A stretch of DNA of 64,000 nt, taken from the NCBI GenBank assembly GCA_018340375.1, contig JAFFJZ010000017.1, positions 4,702,001 to 4,766,000 of the forward strand. Direction: 5' to 3'. Shown here in pieces: positions 1 through 11,700 of this stretch. The translations under genes and the position numbers were made by a program. This DNA comes from Gonatopus flavifemur. Its lineage: Eukaryota > Arthropoda > Insecta > Hymenoptera > Dryinidae. Positions within the stretch are counted from its first letter, which is position 1; each line of letters starts with the position of its first letter. The notes under the pieces are model-generated. The model saw nothing but the letters and a program-made list of their open reading frames with translations, ran no database searches and was not told the origin of the DNA.

Positions 1-687
1 TAAAGACAAAACAAAATTCATGATGTGTACAGCAGCGAAAACAGCTAGAAGAACGAGAATCAAAATAGATACCGAGACAATTGAACAGGTGAAAGAATTC
101 AAATATCTAGGAAGCATAATTACAGAGAACGGCAAAAGCGAAAGAGATATAAGAGCAAGAATAGCACAAGGGAAACAGGCTTTTTATCAAAAGAGACAGT
201 TATTATGCTCAAAAAATATAAGCTTGGAAGTAAGGAAGAAATTCTTGAAAAGTTACGTTTGGAGCACAGCATTATATGGTTGCGAAACTTGGACAATGGG
301 GAAAACTGATCAACGAAGACTTGAAGCTTTTGAAATGTGGTGTTATAGGAGGATGCTCAGAATAAAATGGATAGACAAAGTAAAAAATGAAGGAGTACTC
401 GAGCAGATAAATGAAGAAAGAAATCTTTTGAAACACATCGTGAAAAGGAGAAGCAATCTTATAGGACACACATTACGGCATGAGAGTTTATTGAAAACAA
501 TATTGGAAGGGAAAATGAATGGTAAAACTGGTAAAGGTAGACCTAGAGCAAGTTATATGAAGCAAATCGTACAAGACAAGGGATGTAGTAGATATGTAGA
601 AATTAAGCGTTTGGCGGATAATAGACAGGGGTGGAGGGTTTCATCAAACCAGTCGTAAGACTGATTACTTCATGATGATGATGATGG
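1..687 (+). mobile_element. RTE-like LINE, 3' end (cut by window start)
   Basis: Only the 3' part of a non-LTR retrotransposon is inside the window. It holds the C-terminal part of the reverse-transcriptase ORF, a stop at about 656-658, a short 3' UTR and a tail of ATG/GAT triplets ending near 687. The same order (stop, short UTR, triplet tail) is seen in the full copy on the other strand at 57,379-60,737, so the two are one family. The 3' flank is directly a unit of the ~65-bp satellite, so this copy appears to have inserted into the satellite array. The left part and the upstream TSD lie outside the window. Confidence 0.85.
2..658 (+). CDS. C-terminal part of RTE-like LINE reverse transcriptase (partial)
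   Basis: The reading frame is open from the window edge to the stop, about 218 codons, so this is the tail of a longer protein and not a gene starting at the first ATG. It contains the post-catalytic segment typical of this LINE group: a YLGSIIT motif near the start, LYGCETWTM in the middle, EMWCYRRMLRIKW after it and a GKGRPRASYMKQ-like motif near the end. It matches the C-terminus of the copy at 57,404-58,477 with few differences. The catalytic FADD motif would lie upstream, outside the window. Its role would be target-primed reverse transcription of the element RNA. No stop or frameshift is visible in this part. Confidence 0.8.
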   Translation, partial: KDKTKFMMCTAAKTARRTRIKIDTETIEQVKEFKYLGSIITENGKSERDIRARIAQGKQAFYQKRQLLCSKNISLEVRKKFLKSYVWSTALYGCETWTMGKTDQRRLEAFEMWCYRRMLRIKWIDKVKNEGVLEQINEERNLLKHIVKRRSNLIGHTLRHESLLKTILEGKMNGKTGKGRPRASYMKQIVQDKGCSRYVEIKRLADNRQGWRVSSNQS

Positions 688-689
688 TA

Positions 690-1560
690 TCCATCGGAAT
701 TTTTTATCAACCATTAAATACCCATTGAATCTAATGAGAAAATATTTTCTTGGTGTCAATTGGAATTTTTATGATTAATGAAATACCCATTGAATTCTAT
801 TGAAAAATATTTCACCGATATCGATTAGAATTTTAATGATCAATAAAATACCTATTTAATCAAATAAGAAACATTTTATTGTCATCAATTGGAATCTTCA
901 TGATTAATAACATACCGATTGAATTCAATTGGAAAATATTGTATTGGCATCAATCGGAATTTTCATTGGTCATAAAATACCAAGTAAATGCAATTACACA
1001 ATATTTCATTGATATCAATCAGAATAATTACTATTGATAAAATACCAATTCGATCCCATTGGAAAATATTCGACTGGTATCAATCAAAATTTTCATGATT
1101 AATGAAATACCGATTCAATCCAATTAAAAAATATTTTATTGGTATTAATCGGAATTTTTTATCAACCATAAAATACCCATTGAATCCAATTAGAAAATAT
1201 TTTCTTGGTATCATTTGGAATTTTTGTGATTAATGAAATACCCATTGAATTCCATTGAAAAATATTCCACTGATATCAATCAAAATTTCAATAATCAATA
1301 AAACCTCGATTTAATCAAATGAAAAATATTTTCTTGGTATCAATAGAAATTCTTATTATTGATAAAATACCTATTGGATCTCATTGGAAAATATTTGACT
1401 CGTATCAATCAGAATTTTCATAATTGATAAGATACCAATTGAATCCAATTGAAAAATATTGTATTGATATCAATCGGAATTTTTCCTCCATCATAAAATA
1501 CCGATTGAATCCAATTGGAAAATATTTTCTTAGTCTTCATTGGGATTTTTATTATTAATG
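690..1560. repeat. ~65-bp satellite array 1
   Basis: About 13 imperfect tandem units, with starts near 696, 762, 827 and 891, giving a period of 64-66 bp. A typical unit contains ATACCGATTGAATCCAATT, then an A/T run with ATATTT, then GGTATCAATCGGAATTTT. The two halves are near inverted repeats of each other, so each unit can form a small hairpin. Units differ by several substitutions, so the array is not freshly amplified. Confidence 0.85.
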
Positions 1561-1955
1561 AACTCCCATGCTCTCATTAAGACCGATACAATCCCTCATA
1601 TGTCCAATGGACTGTTACCAATTGAATCTTATTACTATAGGACACCCATCCCTGCCATAAGACAGTCATTTAGTTCACATTGATAGGAAGCGAACCACGG
1701 CATCTAGCGAGCGGGTGTTCCAGATCGATCTTCTAGGTTAAGCAACGACAACTGCGATTTATTTCAGCAATAATTTGTCATACGTAATGATTGAATAAAT
1801 GATATATGTGTTTGTTTAATTGATATAAAATGCGCGTATATAATGTATATAAACTGTTCGTTGGTTGGGTTAACAACCAATACAATTCAATAAGAAAATC
1901 GCGATGCAGGAATCAATTCATTCCGATAAATTTTTTTTATAGGATTTAATCGGAT
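1561..1955. other. Spacer between satellite blocks
   Basis: Non-repetitive AT-rich sequence between the two satellite blocks. I see no ORF, RNA gene or clear element here. Confidence 0.4.
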
Positions 1956-2221
1956 GTTCTCACCAGGGAAAATGCCGATTGAATCCAGTTGAAAATTATT
2001 TCATTGGTATCAATGGGAAATTTCCGATGCAGAAACTCGATCCATTCCGATGAAATGTTTTTTCATCGGATTCAATCGGATTTTTCAACCAGGGGAAGGA
2101 CCGATTGAATCCAATTAAAAATTATCTTATTGGTATCAATAGGAAATTTCCGATGCAGAAAATCAATTCATTCCGATAAAATTTTTTTTTATCGGATTCA
2201 ATCGGATTGTTCAACCAGGGT
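1956..2221. repeat. ~124-bp satellite variant with ACCAGGG motif
   Basis: A longer version of the 65-bp unit. The phrase ACCAGGG recurs near 1968, 2094 and 2217, giving a period of about 124 bp. Between copies lie CCGATTGAATCC, GGTATCAATGGGAAATTT, CCGATGCAGAAA and TCGGATTTAATCGGAT-like stretches. The same unit ends array 2 near 18,025. Confidence 0.7.
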
Positions 2222-2664
2222 GAATTACACTTACAATAATTGCAAATTACAAAGTCTCAATTGTAATAAAAAGGAGGAGTGTTTGGTATTTTTTGAGTAA
2301 CAATGATACTGTATAAAGTTCTTTTCCAAGGGTATCCTTTTAGTATCGAAGGTACTTTAAGCGTATCGTTTACGCATCATTCAAGTATCAAATTGAACAT
2401 TTTGCGACGTAACATTCACATATCATTGAGGTAACACGAACTTGCTAGGGTTGATATTTATCATCAGAACACTTGCATTCGCACATAACTGACAATTCGT
2501 GATATAATAATGAATAATTTTTCATGAATTGTTGTAAATTATTCAAGATAATCATTTATTTATTTCAATGAATAAATTGGCTGTGATGTTTAATTTGATT
2601 GATATGGCTATCTTTTTTTTCTATATATTTCTCTATTCTAATTATCAAATCATCCTAATATCTA
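2222..2664. other. Unannotated AT-rich sequence
   Basis: No coding potential, repeat unit or RNA gene that I can support. It separates the satellite block from the MITE at 2665. Confidence 0.35.
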
Positions 2665-3166
2665 CCCTGGTGAAAATGGGAGCGAGAAGAAAGAGTAAAC
2701 AAAGCGTATGCTGAAGGGTAACAGAAACGTCAATGGAAAGTATACGAAGCTTGAATGGAAAGGATACAAAGAGTATGTGAAACGGGAATTGAAACAAAGA
2801 AAGCGGGAAAAATTCAAGAAATCTAGACAAAAAAATTGAACTCTGTGGTGAGAGTCGAACCGGTGACTTTTACCATGGTGGGGTCTTATCCACTGAGCCA
2901 TGGATCGTCGTTGACATCGATTGCTGAAAGATGTCATTTGAAGTCAGAATAGGTATGACTCGCAGACGCTCCATATAACCTACTATTACGTTACATGAAG
3001 CATATGCGAAACGGGATCGGAAGTTTATGAAACGTATACAGAACGTATGATTTGATGACTCTCTAGCAAGCGGGTATCATACGCTCCAGGAAAAGGGAGT
3101 TGAAACGTTTTTCGCTTCGTATACGTTTCCTTCTTGCTCTGTGTATACGCTCCATTTTCACCAGGG
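2665..3166. mobile_element. MITE with CCCTGGT termini, TA TSD
   Basis: A 502-bp element with inverted ends CCCTGGTGAAAATGG and CCATTTTCACCAGGG, flanked by TA on both sides (2663-2664 and 3167-3168). No transposase is encoded. The end sequence matches the termini of the 20.5-kb two-gene transposon at 22,404-42,936 (CCCTGGTGAAAATG). Its arms also carry several AAGCGTATGC-like and ATACGAAGCG-like motifs, reminiscent of the AAGCGTGC repeats inside the ends of the large element. I infer that it is a non-autonomous relative. Confidence 0.8.
2843..2910 (-). repeat. tRNA-like segment (A box and B box) inside the MITE
   Basis: On the minus strand TGGCTCAGTGG (2890-2900) matches the pol III A-box consensus and GGTTCGACTC (2852-2861) matches the B box, with spacing close to that of a tRNA. 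The acceptor and T-stems do not pair, so it is not a working tRNA gene. It is best read as a tRNA-derived SINE remnant or tRNA pseudogene captured by the MITE. Confidence 0.55.
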
Positions 3167-3168
3167 TA

Positions 3169-3220
3169 ATTATCTCATCTTCTAATCATCTTCTCTGTAC
3201 AAGCACACCGTGAACAAAAT
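3169..3220. other. Short 3' flank of transposase relic
   Basis: AT-rich sequence between the MITE and the transposase stop; no separate feature. Confidence 0.3.
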
Positions 3221-5760
3221 TTATTGCTTTTCAATATTATTTGGAAAAATACCAATATAAGAATTTTCGAAGTTATCGATGGTATCATCAATTTGGATAT
3301 GTATAACTTTGCATTCGAAATCTGTGATGGGAATGAGTAATTTTTCACCATATCCGTATATTTTCCACATATGACTAACTTTCATGTCTGTGAAAATTTT
3401 TGATACAACAAATAGATTTCGAGTAATGAGTGTTCGAAAATTAGGAGATTCCAAGTGCGTTAGATTTTCAAAAAATCATATTTTCGAAAAAAAGCTTTGA
3501 AAAACAAAAAGAAAAAATACATATCGAATATTTTTTGACCAAGAATCGAAAAAAAATCATCCCATTGAATTCTAAAATTTGAGTGTAAAAACCACGTGGA
3601 ATGACCCATATATGCATCTATGATATGAATCATTATCAATTGATTTCGCGTTTTAATAACAACGCACCATCACTTGATCGATAGAAGTTTCGAATTAACT
3701 CTTTACGATGACTCAACATTTGTTTGCAAAAGGATGAGTTTTCATCCGATTTCTCAGATATGTAGCTGATAAATGCGTCACGCTGCAAAGTACGATTCGC
3801 TATCTGCCCAAGTATTCCCTTGGGGCCTGTAATATTTTTTTTAAGTTCGTGAATATGGCTTTCAAATGGATAAGCAGAGGTCCCCCATGATGGGCCGTTT
3901 TGACGAACAATTTTTGTAGCATGTAATAGGTAATGGACATTGGGAGTCATAAAAGATTCCCCATACAATATTTGACAATCACTGACAAACCGGAGAAGAT
4001 CTATTTCACAGTTTTCTATAAGTCTTATTCCGAAATATTCAATGAAAAAAGCTCGTGGGTAGCTCCAACAAATAATTTGAACGATTCCAACTCGACTTCG
4101 GGTAAAATACCAGGAAAACATGGAACACTAAAAGAAAGTAGCGACGATCGCCATTCAGTAGCTTTCCATTTCTTTTGATCTTTCAATAATCGGGGTACTC
4201 GATGAATTCCCTTAGGCGGTCTTATCGAAATAAGTCGACTGTCTATTTTGCAACGCTCAGATGGCGTGAAATACATACTGCCCCAGTGATCCCAGAGCTG
4301 TCGAGTAACACCTAAAAGAATACTATGCATGTAGTCATAAGAGAACCCCCAAATACAATCAAACTCAGAAAGAGACGTTAATACGCATGGTCCTTTCACG
4401 TTTTTCGTTTTAGCTTCAGTATGTAATTTCAACTCTTTATTTTTCACATCTGCCAAGTATTGCATGTGTTCACGGTCATACGGAATTTCACTCGACATCA
4501 AATATTTTATGGTATTGATAACATATTTTCCAGTGATGTAGCACCAGCTACATCCATAATATCCATTGAATGGGATACGATTTTGTATCATAGGAAAACA
4601 AAATATTTTACAATAATATGTGATGGTTTCTCCGAAATCGTTTGTAATGCGTATAACATTATCCGTAAGTTTTTTCATCCGCTGTACTAAGTAATTTAAA
4701 TATAAATTCATGAACATTGAGTTCGGTTCAACGGTAGTATACCATAATGCTGCTAAAAGTATGAATTTACACCTTAATTGTCTGAGAATCTCATTGACAG
4801 GACACTGAATAGGCCAAAAACTATGGTTTCCACTTTCAAATTGAGGCGTACCTTCAGTATTGACATTCAATATTGAAACAATATCATTTTTTCCTTCTTT
4901 TGAGTTAATATATTCACTTTTACGATATCGATCACTATCCTGGATGTCTTGAATGATATGACTATCGTGACCATGTTTTTTGTTTCCGTGTTCTATAAGA
5001 TTTTCATTTATTAAGGTACGTATCGTTTCATTTTTCAGCAAAGAACGAAGTTGTCATTCTAAATCTATTGCTAAGAAGAAATTTTGTGCAGATTTGGATA
5101 ATTCATACTTTCCGTTACACAATTTACAATACACAATTTGCTTAAAACCGATTTCTGAAGTTGGTATTATATCGTTCAAAGGGACATAACAATTTTTGCA
5201 ATAATAAACATAGCCTATAATATCATTGGGAGGGTTCAATTGTTGAGTCATGTGATGTTTACTTATATCAAGATTCTCAAACTGAGGACCAGCTAGATAT
5301 TTAACAAGTTCTCAAATAGCTTGTCGTGTTTCATCAGATAAATGATACCTTATTGATAAGGCAAGTACTATATCAATCGCTTCCCAAACAGATATCTTGG
5401 CTCTTTCGAACATTATCCAGTCATTGAATATATTTTCATCAACATCGTTGGATTTATTGTTCCCATCATCAAAAGTTGAGGAATCATCATTTCCTACAGA
5501 GTCTGCAGTGCTGTTTTCATTATTTCCATCCTCTACATTACAAGAGCCCTCATCTACTTCCATCAAGCACAATCAGCAGGAACATCTTTCATATTAGATA
5601 CACCTTCTCCGATGTCAATATTTTTAGTACTAGATTCTAATTCTTCCAATTTATCACTTGCATTAATATTTTGACTATTCTTGGATATTGGAAAAACAAT
5701 ACGTACGCATATTGTATGGTTTTCTCGTACATAAACAACCTCTTGCTTTTAATCCTGAAA
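3221..5760 (-). pseudogene. Tnp2/EnSpm-like transposase, decayed copy
   Basis: Five minus-strand reading-frame pieces in order: 5572-5312 (acidic N-terminal segment), 5251-5054 (CxxC pairs: YYCKNCY and VYCKLC), 5041-4025 (core), 4121-3636 and 3454-3221 (C-terminal segments). The core carries the same landmarks as the gene ending at 41,081: a FWPIQCPVNEI motif matching MWPIYLTVNEL, a cysteine pair in GYYGCSWCY, DYMHSILLGV, SIRPPKGIHRVPR and FSVPCFPGILP. DYMHxxLLG is characteristic of Tnp2-type transposases. Frame changes and stops between the pieces show that it is inactive. No introns of the kind seen in the second copy are needed to read it. It would have acted in cut-and-paste transposition in the nucleus. 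It clearly belongs to the same broad family as the large element's transposase but is strongly diverged from it. Confidence 0.75.
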
Positions 5761-5761
5761 A

Positions 5762-6085
5762 AAGGCCGTTACGGAAGCCTTCGCGACTGTGTTAGACGGA
5801 ATTAAGAAACCTACAAATTTGCACATCAGAGATGCGGTAAAAATGATATATTTCCCAAATGAAAAAATTGAATTGTTTTATGACTATAGTGGAAAACCCA
5901 AAAGTCATATTGTACAATCAGATATTGTTTTCAATGATTTGTTGAATACACCGTTACCTGATTCGGTCGGAATAAGTCAACAAAAATTGAACGATGTCCA
6001 ATCGTTGACAAAGTATTTTTTCAAAAATGTTTGCCGTTGTTCATTGATGGGACATGTTATCCTTGATGATACATTAGAAAAATAA
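5762..6085 (+). CDS. Unrecognised ORF fragment, divergent from transposase relic
   Basis: An open frame of about 107 codons with no clear ATG; the frame is open upstream of the GTG at 5789. The product is moderately charged and includes IRDAVKMIYF and LTKYFFKNVC. I do not recognise the family. It lies head-to-head with the transposase relic ending at 5760, the same geometry as the BEN/transposase pair at 23.8-41.1 kb, but I see no BEN-like motif. It may be a broken exon of a partner gene, or chance. Confidence 0.25.
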   Translation, partial: KAVTEAFATVLDGIKKPTNLHIRDAVKMIYFPNEKIELFYDYSGKPKSHIVQSDIVFNDLLNTPLPDSVGISQQKLNDVQSLTKYFFKNVCRCSLMGHVILDDTLEK

Positions 6086-7330
6086 TGAATAGATCTTGTA
6101 TGAATGATGTTTTAGTCAATGTTCCCTCATGAGGAACTTGGAGTATTCGACATTAACATAAAACATCATATTAAAAAAAAAACACGAATTCCATCTTTTG
6201 GATATAATTTCAATTGTTTACATAAATCAATAATGTTAGTATTGTAAACATGCTTGATACATAATGTATTCTTCAAGTGAAACAAGGAAACTTGTTTGTC
6301 TACCCAATTTTCCTCAAATGCGAAACGTCTCTTTATAATATACTTTCAAACAAGTTGTTTATAATAAAGAATCTTGCAAAAATAATTCGATATTTGGATT
6401 CTCTGATACAAAAAACATAAAAGTACCTTGGGAAATTGAGTGAACTTTTGTTTCGTTCAGCCTCGTACGTTTAACCCGGGAACTACTCAGAAATAACGGA
6501 GAATGTGAGTTGCGCGCTTATGAATAAATAGCTGTATTTTCCAAACCAATAGCTTAATCGATCTGAAATTTTCCAGAAAGTTAGTCCATACACTAGTGAA
6601 CAATTTCGTCGCTGGAGGTTTTTTGTAGCTCATACTTCCCTCGACACTTTTTTAATACGAAGCTTGAACAACATGATTTTGACTCTGGATTAAAAAGTTA
6701 AAGATTTACAATAATTTTTTACAAAGTTTTTCAACATCATCGTCTTCCACCAAGTTTCACAGACATTCATTCCGAAATGTTGAAAAATACAAAAGTGAGA
6801 GCAGGTTTAACAATGAAAAACATTGATTTTCAGACCAATGACATCATTTCAGGCATCAACTGAAAAGGACGATTCTCAGATGGATCGCAGCGCCGTTGTA
6901 CGGAGAGCAGTTGAGTTATTTTACACGTATGAGCCAACCATATACTTGTAGTACTAAACCGAGCGATCCAGTGAGTGGCGCTGTTGGAATGTGTACACTG
7001 AAAAAGGAAGAAGAGTAAAAATAGCAGCCACTTGAAAATGTAGTTGAAGCGACCATATTTTAGTGGATTCCACAGCGGCGAATATAAGATACACGTCAGC
7101 TGGTGTTTATCATACATTCGCCGCTTTAAAATCAACAACAACTGTGGTAACCCGAACTCCATTTTGACAGCGATATTTTTACTCTCGCGCAAGTAGACGC
7201 AACAACTTTTGTTTCTCCGTGTACGGTGCATACATATGTCATGAGTGAATGGGTCTCTCAAGTGGGTCCGGCCCAGTTTTAGCGCTTTCCAATCATATAA
7301 CCATCTGAAAATGTGATCTCTTTGTTTAGA
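6086..7330. other. Gene-poor AT-rich stretch
   Basis: I see no supported gene. The minus frame at 6830-7339 has no recognisable domain and is probably chance. A CACTGAAAAAGG-like MITE terminus is seen near 6993, but I could not find its partner. Confidence 0.35.
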
Positions 7331-7339
7331 GCTATGCAC

Positions 7340-7810
7340 CCTATACTACCCAGGCAAGTAATACCAAGACTGACAATTGGACCACGACTGGCGTCAAGCT
7401 TGGTATGGCAAGTCACGTTAGCCTAGCCTCGGTCAATGCTCGGCCCACTGTAGCTGACTCAGCGTTGATAGAGTATTGGATACCAATGATAGGACCGAGC
7501 ATATTTTGCCGTGTTTGATTCAATTTTCGTTAACCAAGTCTCGACTGATGCTTGGCCCGTCACAACTAACCACCCCTTACGCTGAGAAAAAAGATAGTGG
7601 AGCCAACTGCATATGAGTTTGGATACGGCGAATCTCGCCACGCGGTTGACTCAATTGAATATCGATTGAAACGACCGAATGAGTATTTACTTCTCAGTGT
7701 AATAGCACCTCAGACATCAATGCTAGGACTAAGCATATTTCGCTGCGTTTGATTTATTTTTCGTCAACCAAGCTTCAATCGACACTTGGCTCGCCGTAAG
7801 CCTAGATATA
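7340..7810. repeat. Diverged tandem duplication, period ~235 bp
   Basis: The stretch around 7480-7570 (GACCGAGCATATTTTGCCG, then TTTTCGTTAACCAAG and CTTGGCCCGTC) recurs around 7715-7800 (GACTAAGCATATTTCGCTG, then TTTTTCGTCAACCAAG and CTTGGCTCGCC). A weaker, earlier unit may lie at 7360-7440. The function is unknown. Confidence 0.5.
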
Positions 7811-8596
7811 GCCACATGACGTGTACTTGGAGTTTATTCGCATTTCAGAAACTTGAAATACGCCTTGAGTACATTGAGTATACGCCTGAATGTACGTCAG
7901 ACCAAATACGGGTATCTCCTCAACGTCCTCCCAGATATCACAAGAGTCCTGAAAGATTTGCTTATGAATCTATTTCATTAATTCTGAACTCTTTCCGAAC
8001 TCTTGTGCTATCTAGACTAAAGTGGCTGTGTCGAAATCCAATATTCCAAAATCTCATGTGTCGGAATATATTATATTCAATCAAGCTTGGCTGCCAATTA
8101 TTGAACTATCCTATTCGTTTAGGTTGATTGTATATCAATCATGGCGCCAATATCGATTCAAAACATAAAACCAATATTGAATCTTGATATTGAACCATTA
8201 ATTATATCCCATTATTTGATTTTCAATTTAGAAAACAGGAGCTATTTCAAAGCATTTTTTATAAAGAAGTTGTTAGAATGTTTGTGGACAGTACTAGCGA
8301 TGATTACGTTGAAAATTCTGAACAGAAATACCATCGGAACTCGCCTTAGTAACACAGCATTCGTAAAGCATGCTGAAGATACTTACAGCACATGGATAGA
8401 ACATGCAGTGTGCTAAGAGGGTTCGCGGAACATGCTATGCGAACATGTTTCGCGAACCATGCTAAGATCAATCCCTGCGGAATTGAAAAAATAATTTAAA
8501 GAATGTACTTCAAGATTTCAGGTCTTCAATAGCTGAGTATTTTCGATTATGAGTTTGTTTCAATGAAAGATCCAAGCTTCTGCAACATTATATAAA
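7811..8596. other. Unannotated sequence before LINE insertion
   Basis: Two plus-strand frames (7786-8127 and 8141-8416) show no recognisable motif and I do not call them genes. Near 8430-8460 a short phrase built on CGCGAACATG is repeated. Confidence 0.3.
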
Positions 8597-8608
8597 GGAA
8601 ATTCTAAT
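8597..8608. repeat. Target-site duplication, left copy
   Basis: GGAAATTCTAAT here is repeated exactly at 13,251-13,262, framing the LINE between them. Confidence 0.9.
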
Positions 8609-8776
8609 GTATGTATGTATTTATTAATATGTCTTGAATTACATTCAGTACAAATAAGAGTCATATCATCATTCCACATGTTATAATCAATCGGAATTTC
8701 AAGGTGTCTTAGTATTCTAACATCTAGTGATATTCAAACAGTAACATTATTAGGAAACTAATGACTGAGATTATAT

Positions 8777-11700
8777 CTATAATAAACTAGATCTAATATC
8801 AATGATTTCTCGAATGAAAGCGCCCAATTTTTTTGTGAGTTGGTATGATTTTGCATTTATAAGGGTTAGACATTGATCTTTGAAGGGAATTTCATCATTA
8901 TTAATGGATAATAACTCACATCTAGTGTTGGCGTACGCTGGACAATCAATTAGCGTATGATATAAGGTTCCAGTATCTTGAGAGTGACATACACTACAAC
9001 CGAACGAAGTATTTATCCTGTGTATAACACCATTAGAAATAATCCAGGGGTCAATGTGCCGTATTAATCTACACTGAACTATAATCTTAACGAAATTAAG
9101 AGATAAATTATACTTCAAATACATTTGGCATTCTCTATCTAATTCTAGATGAGGATAAACCTGAAAAAAATTTGTTGTACTAAGTCTATGCCAATCCTCG
9201 GATATCCTTTTTTCCTTATAATCGTTTAAAAGTTGCTGCCGCATTGCTATGAATTCCCCTCCGGTTTCTTCTAATCTGTATTGCTTAGTAGTGTAGGTCT
9301 GGATGAATTCGTTTATTTGGCTGATCCAATTACACTTGGGTGTGGATATATGACGATTTGCAAGTGTGAGTGAACGGTTGAAACAGATTGTAGGTAGCCT
9401 ACTGTGTTCCATGTTGTAAATTTTTTCCACCCAGTTGAAGGAGCGATTTATCACATCAGCAGAGAGAGGGGTCCCAGACAGCACAACGTGCCACTGGAAC
9501 GTTTATGGAAGGTTTATAGAACGTAGGAGAGGTTTTCTGAACGTTCAGAAAACGTCCCAGAGACACATTGTGCTGTTAGGGGTGAGTCCTCCTTCAGTTC
9601 TTACCGCAAAATTAGGGCAATTGTTCGAAATTGATAGTAATTTCTTATAAAAATCTGTTTGTATTTTATCTATTTCGTTTATGTAACGCAAACCCCATGT
9701 TTCGATTCCGTAAAATAATACGTCAGCTACTAGAGATTGGAAGAGTGTATTGATACAATTCCAGTCGCATTTGCCCAAGGAATTGATTATGTCCACTGTT
9801 GAGCCTATAGCAATTTTCATCGAGTTCTTCATCTTTGACCAAGTTGTTGGAAATAAGCCTGAGCTAGAGAACATGGATCCGAAATAACAGTGCCCCTTCA
9901 CTACTTCCAGTTCTTCTCCTGCATACATAGATTTTGGTGTCTTGTTCAGTCTACCTTTATGAAAGACCAGAACTTTTGATTTTCCTTTGTTCACCTGGAG
10001 GCTATCTAATTCACAGAATCTTTCCAGAACTTTCAGTTTCATATTCAGATCTTGTGGGGTGTCACCAAATATTACAAGATCGTCCGCAAAAGCCAAACAT
10101 ATGATTTCGTGTAGGTGATCTACTGCAACGCTCCTGGTTCCCTCGCTCCTGCAGAATTGCTCAAAGTCACTAATGAAAAGGAAAAATAATAGGGGGCTAA
10201 GAATCTCCCCCTGAAAAACTCCCTCAGTCACCTTCACAGATCTAGAGATTCCATCCAAATTCCGCACAGAGATGTTAGCGTGATGGTATAAATTGCGACA
10301 TATATTGATAAATTTTGAACTAAGACCAATACTAAAAAGTTTCGGCCATAGCATTGAGTGCTTCACAGTGTCGAATGCTCTCGCGAAATCGATGAAAGCG
10401 CAATATAATTTCATTTTCGGTTGGTTTGAATAGATCTGCGACATGGCATTGAGTGTGAATATATTATCCGAGCATCCTCTTCCTACTCGAAAACCAGATT
10501 GAAATTCAGGCAGGATATTGGCTTCATTGCACCAATTAATTGAACAATTGTATAAAATTTGGGTGAAAATTTTGGTCATACTATTTACAAGGGCAATGCT
10601 TCGGTAATTAGTGGTTACATTTGGATCTCCTTCCTTGAAAATCATTGACGCATGAAGTTTAGACCATGAAAGAGGAACTTTTTCCTCCGCTAAAATTTTG
10701 TTGAAAAGACAATCTGAATAATATAGCCAATTATCAGGTAGATGTTTAGGGAATTCATTGCTCACACCATCAGGCCCAGGGGCTTTGCAATTCTTACTCC
10801 TATTCAGGCTTCGTAAAATTTCATTCTGGGTAATCGCTACATCTAATATAGGATTTCTCACATCATACATATTGCCGTTATAGTTAGTATCCGGTTTTTA
10901 TATATTTTCAAGATAGTCTGACCACTCATCAATGGTGATTGCATTCGATAGTCTTGTTTTTTTCCTCTTTTGATTTATGATATTCCAAAATGTTTTAGAA
11001 CTCCGACATTTTTCTAACTTATCAGTCAACAGTAGCACATATTGCGTCGCCTTTTTTCAATGAATGCTTTATATTTACCTTTTAAAATGATATAATTTGA
11101 TTCATCTTGTGATTTAAATTTGGATTTTTTGCATTGCTCCAGAGCCTCCTTTGAGTTCGATCTTAACCGTACGCATTCCATATCATACCATGGTTTCTTA
11201 AAGATTATCTTATTTTTTTCATGCCTATGATTATACATACCAAGTTTCAATGCTTCCGCTTCAATTGAGTCGATCAGGTTATCATTTAGTTAATATACTG
11301 GTCCCTCTGACCACCTAACTGCTGAGGACTATTGCATATTGAGCTTATAATCTAAAATTTTATTATCTTTCCATCTCAAACTTTGAAAGCTTTCGTTACT
11401 TCTGGCATCGAATCTTACATTACTAAACAACTCCAAGATTAGTCGCATATGATCGGAATTGGTTACAGTATTCATTACTTTGAAGTCCGAGATAGACTGC
11501 GAGTGGTTGTAATTACATACCATATAATCGATCACACCAAAACGTCGAGACCCATGATACGTAAACTGACCAGGGTTGTCATTCACTGTTCTACCGTTAA
11601 GTATTACTAAATTTCTATTTTTGAGAACTTCTATAAGTTTTCTGCCTCGATTATTAATTTCCATATCAAGTGAGTTTCTTGAATTGAAAATATTCTCATT

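Noticed and set aside
2843..2910. A functional tRNA gene on the minus strand
   Set aside because: A-box and B-box matches are good, but acceptor and T-stem bases do not pair; treated as a tRNA-derived remnant.
6830..7339. A 169-codon minus-strand gene
   Set aside because: No recognisable domain, irregular composition, and the region contains MITE-like termini; probably chance.
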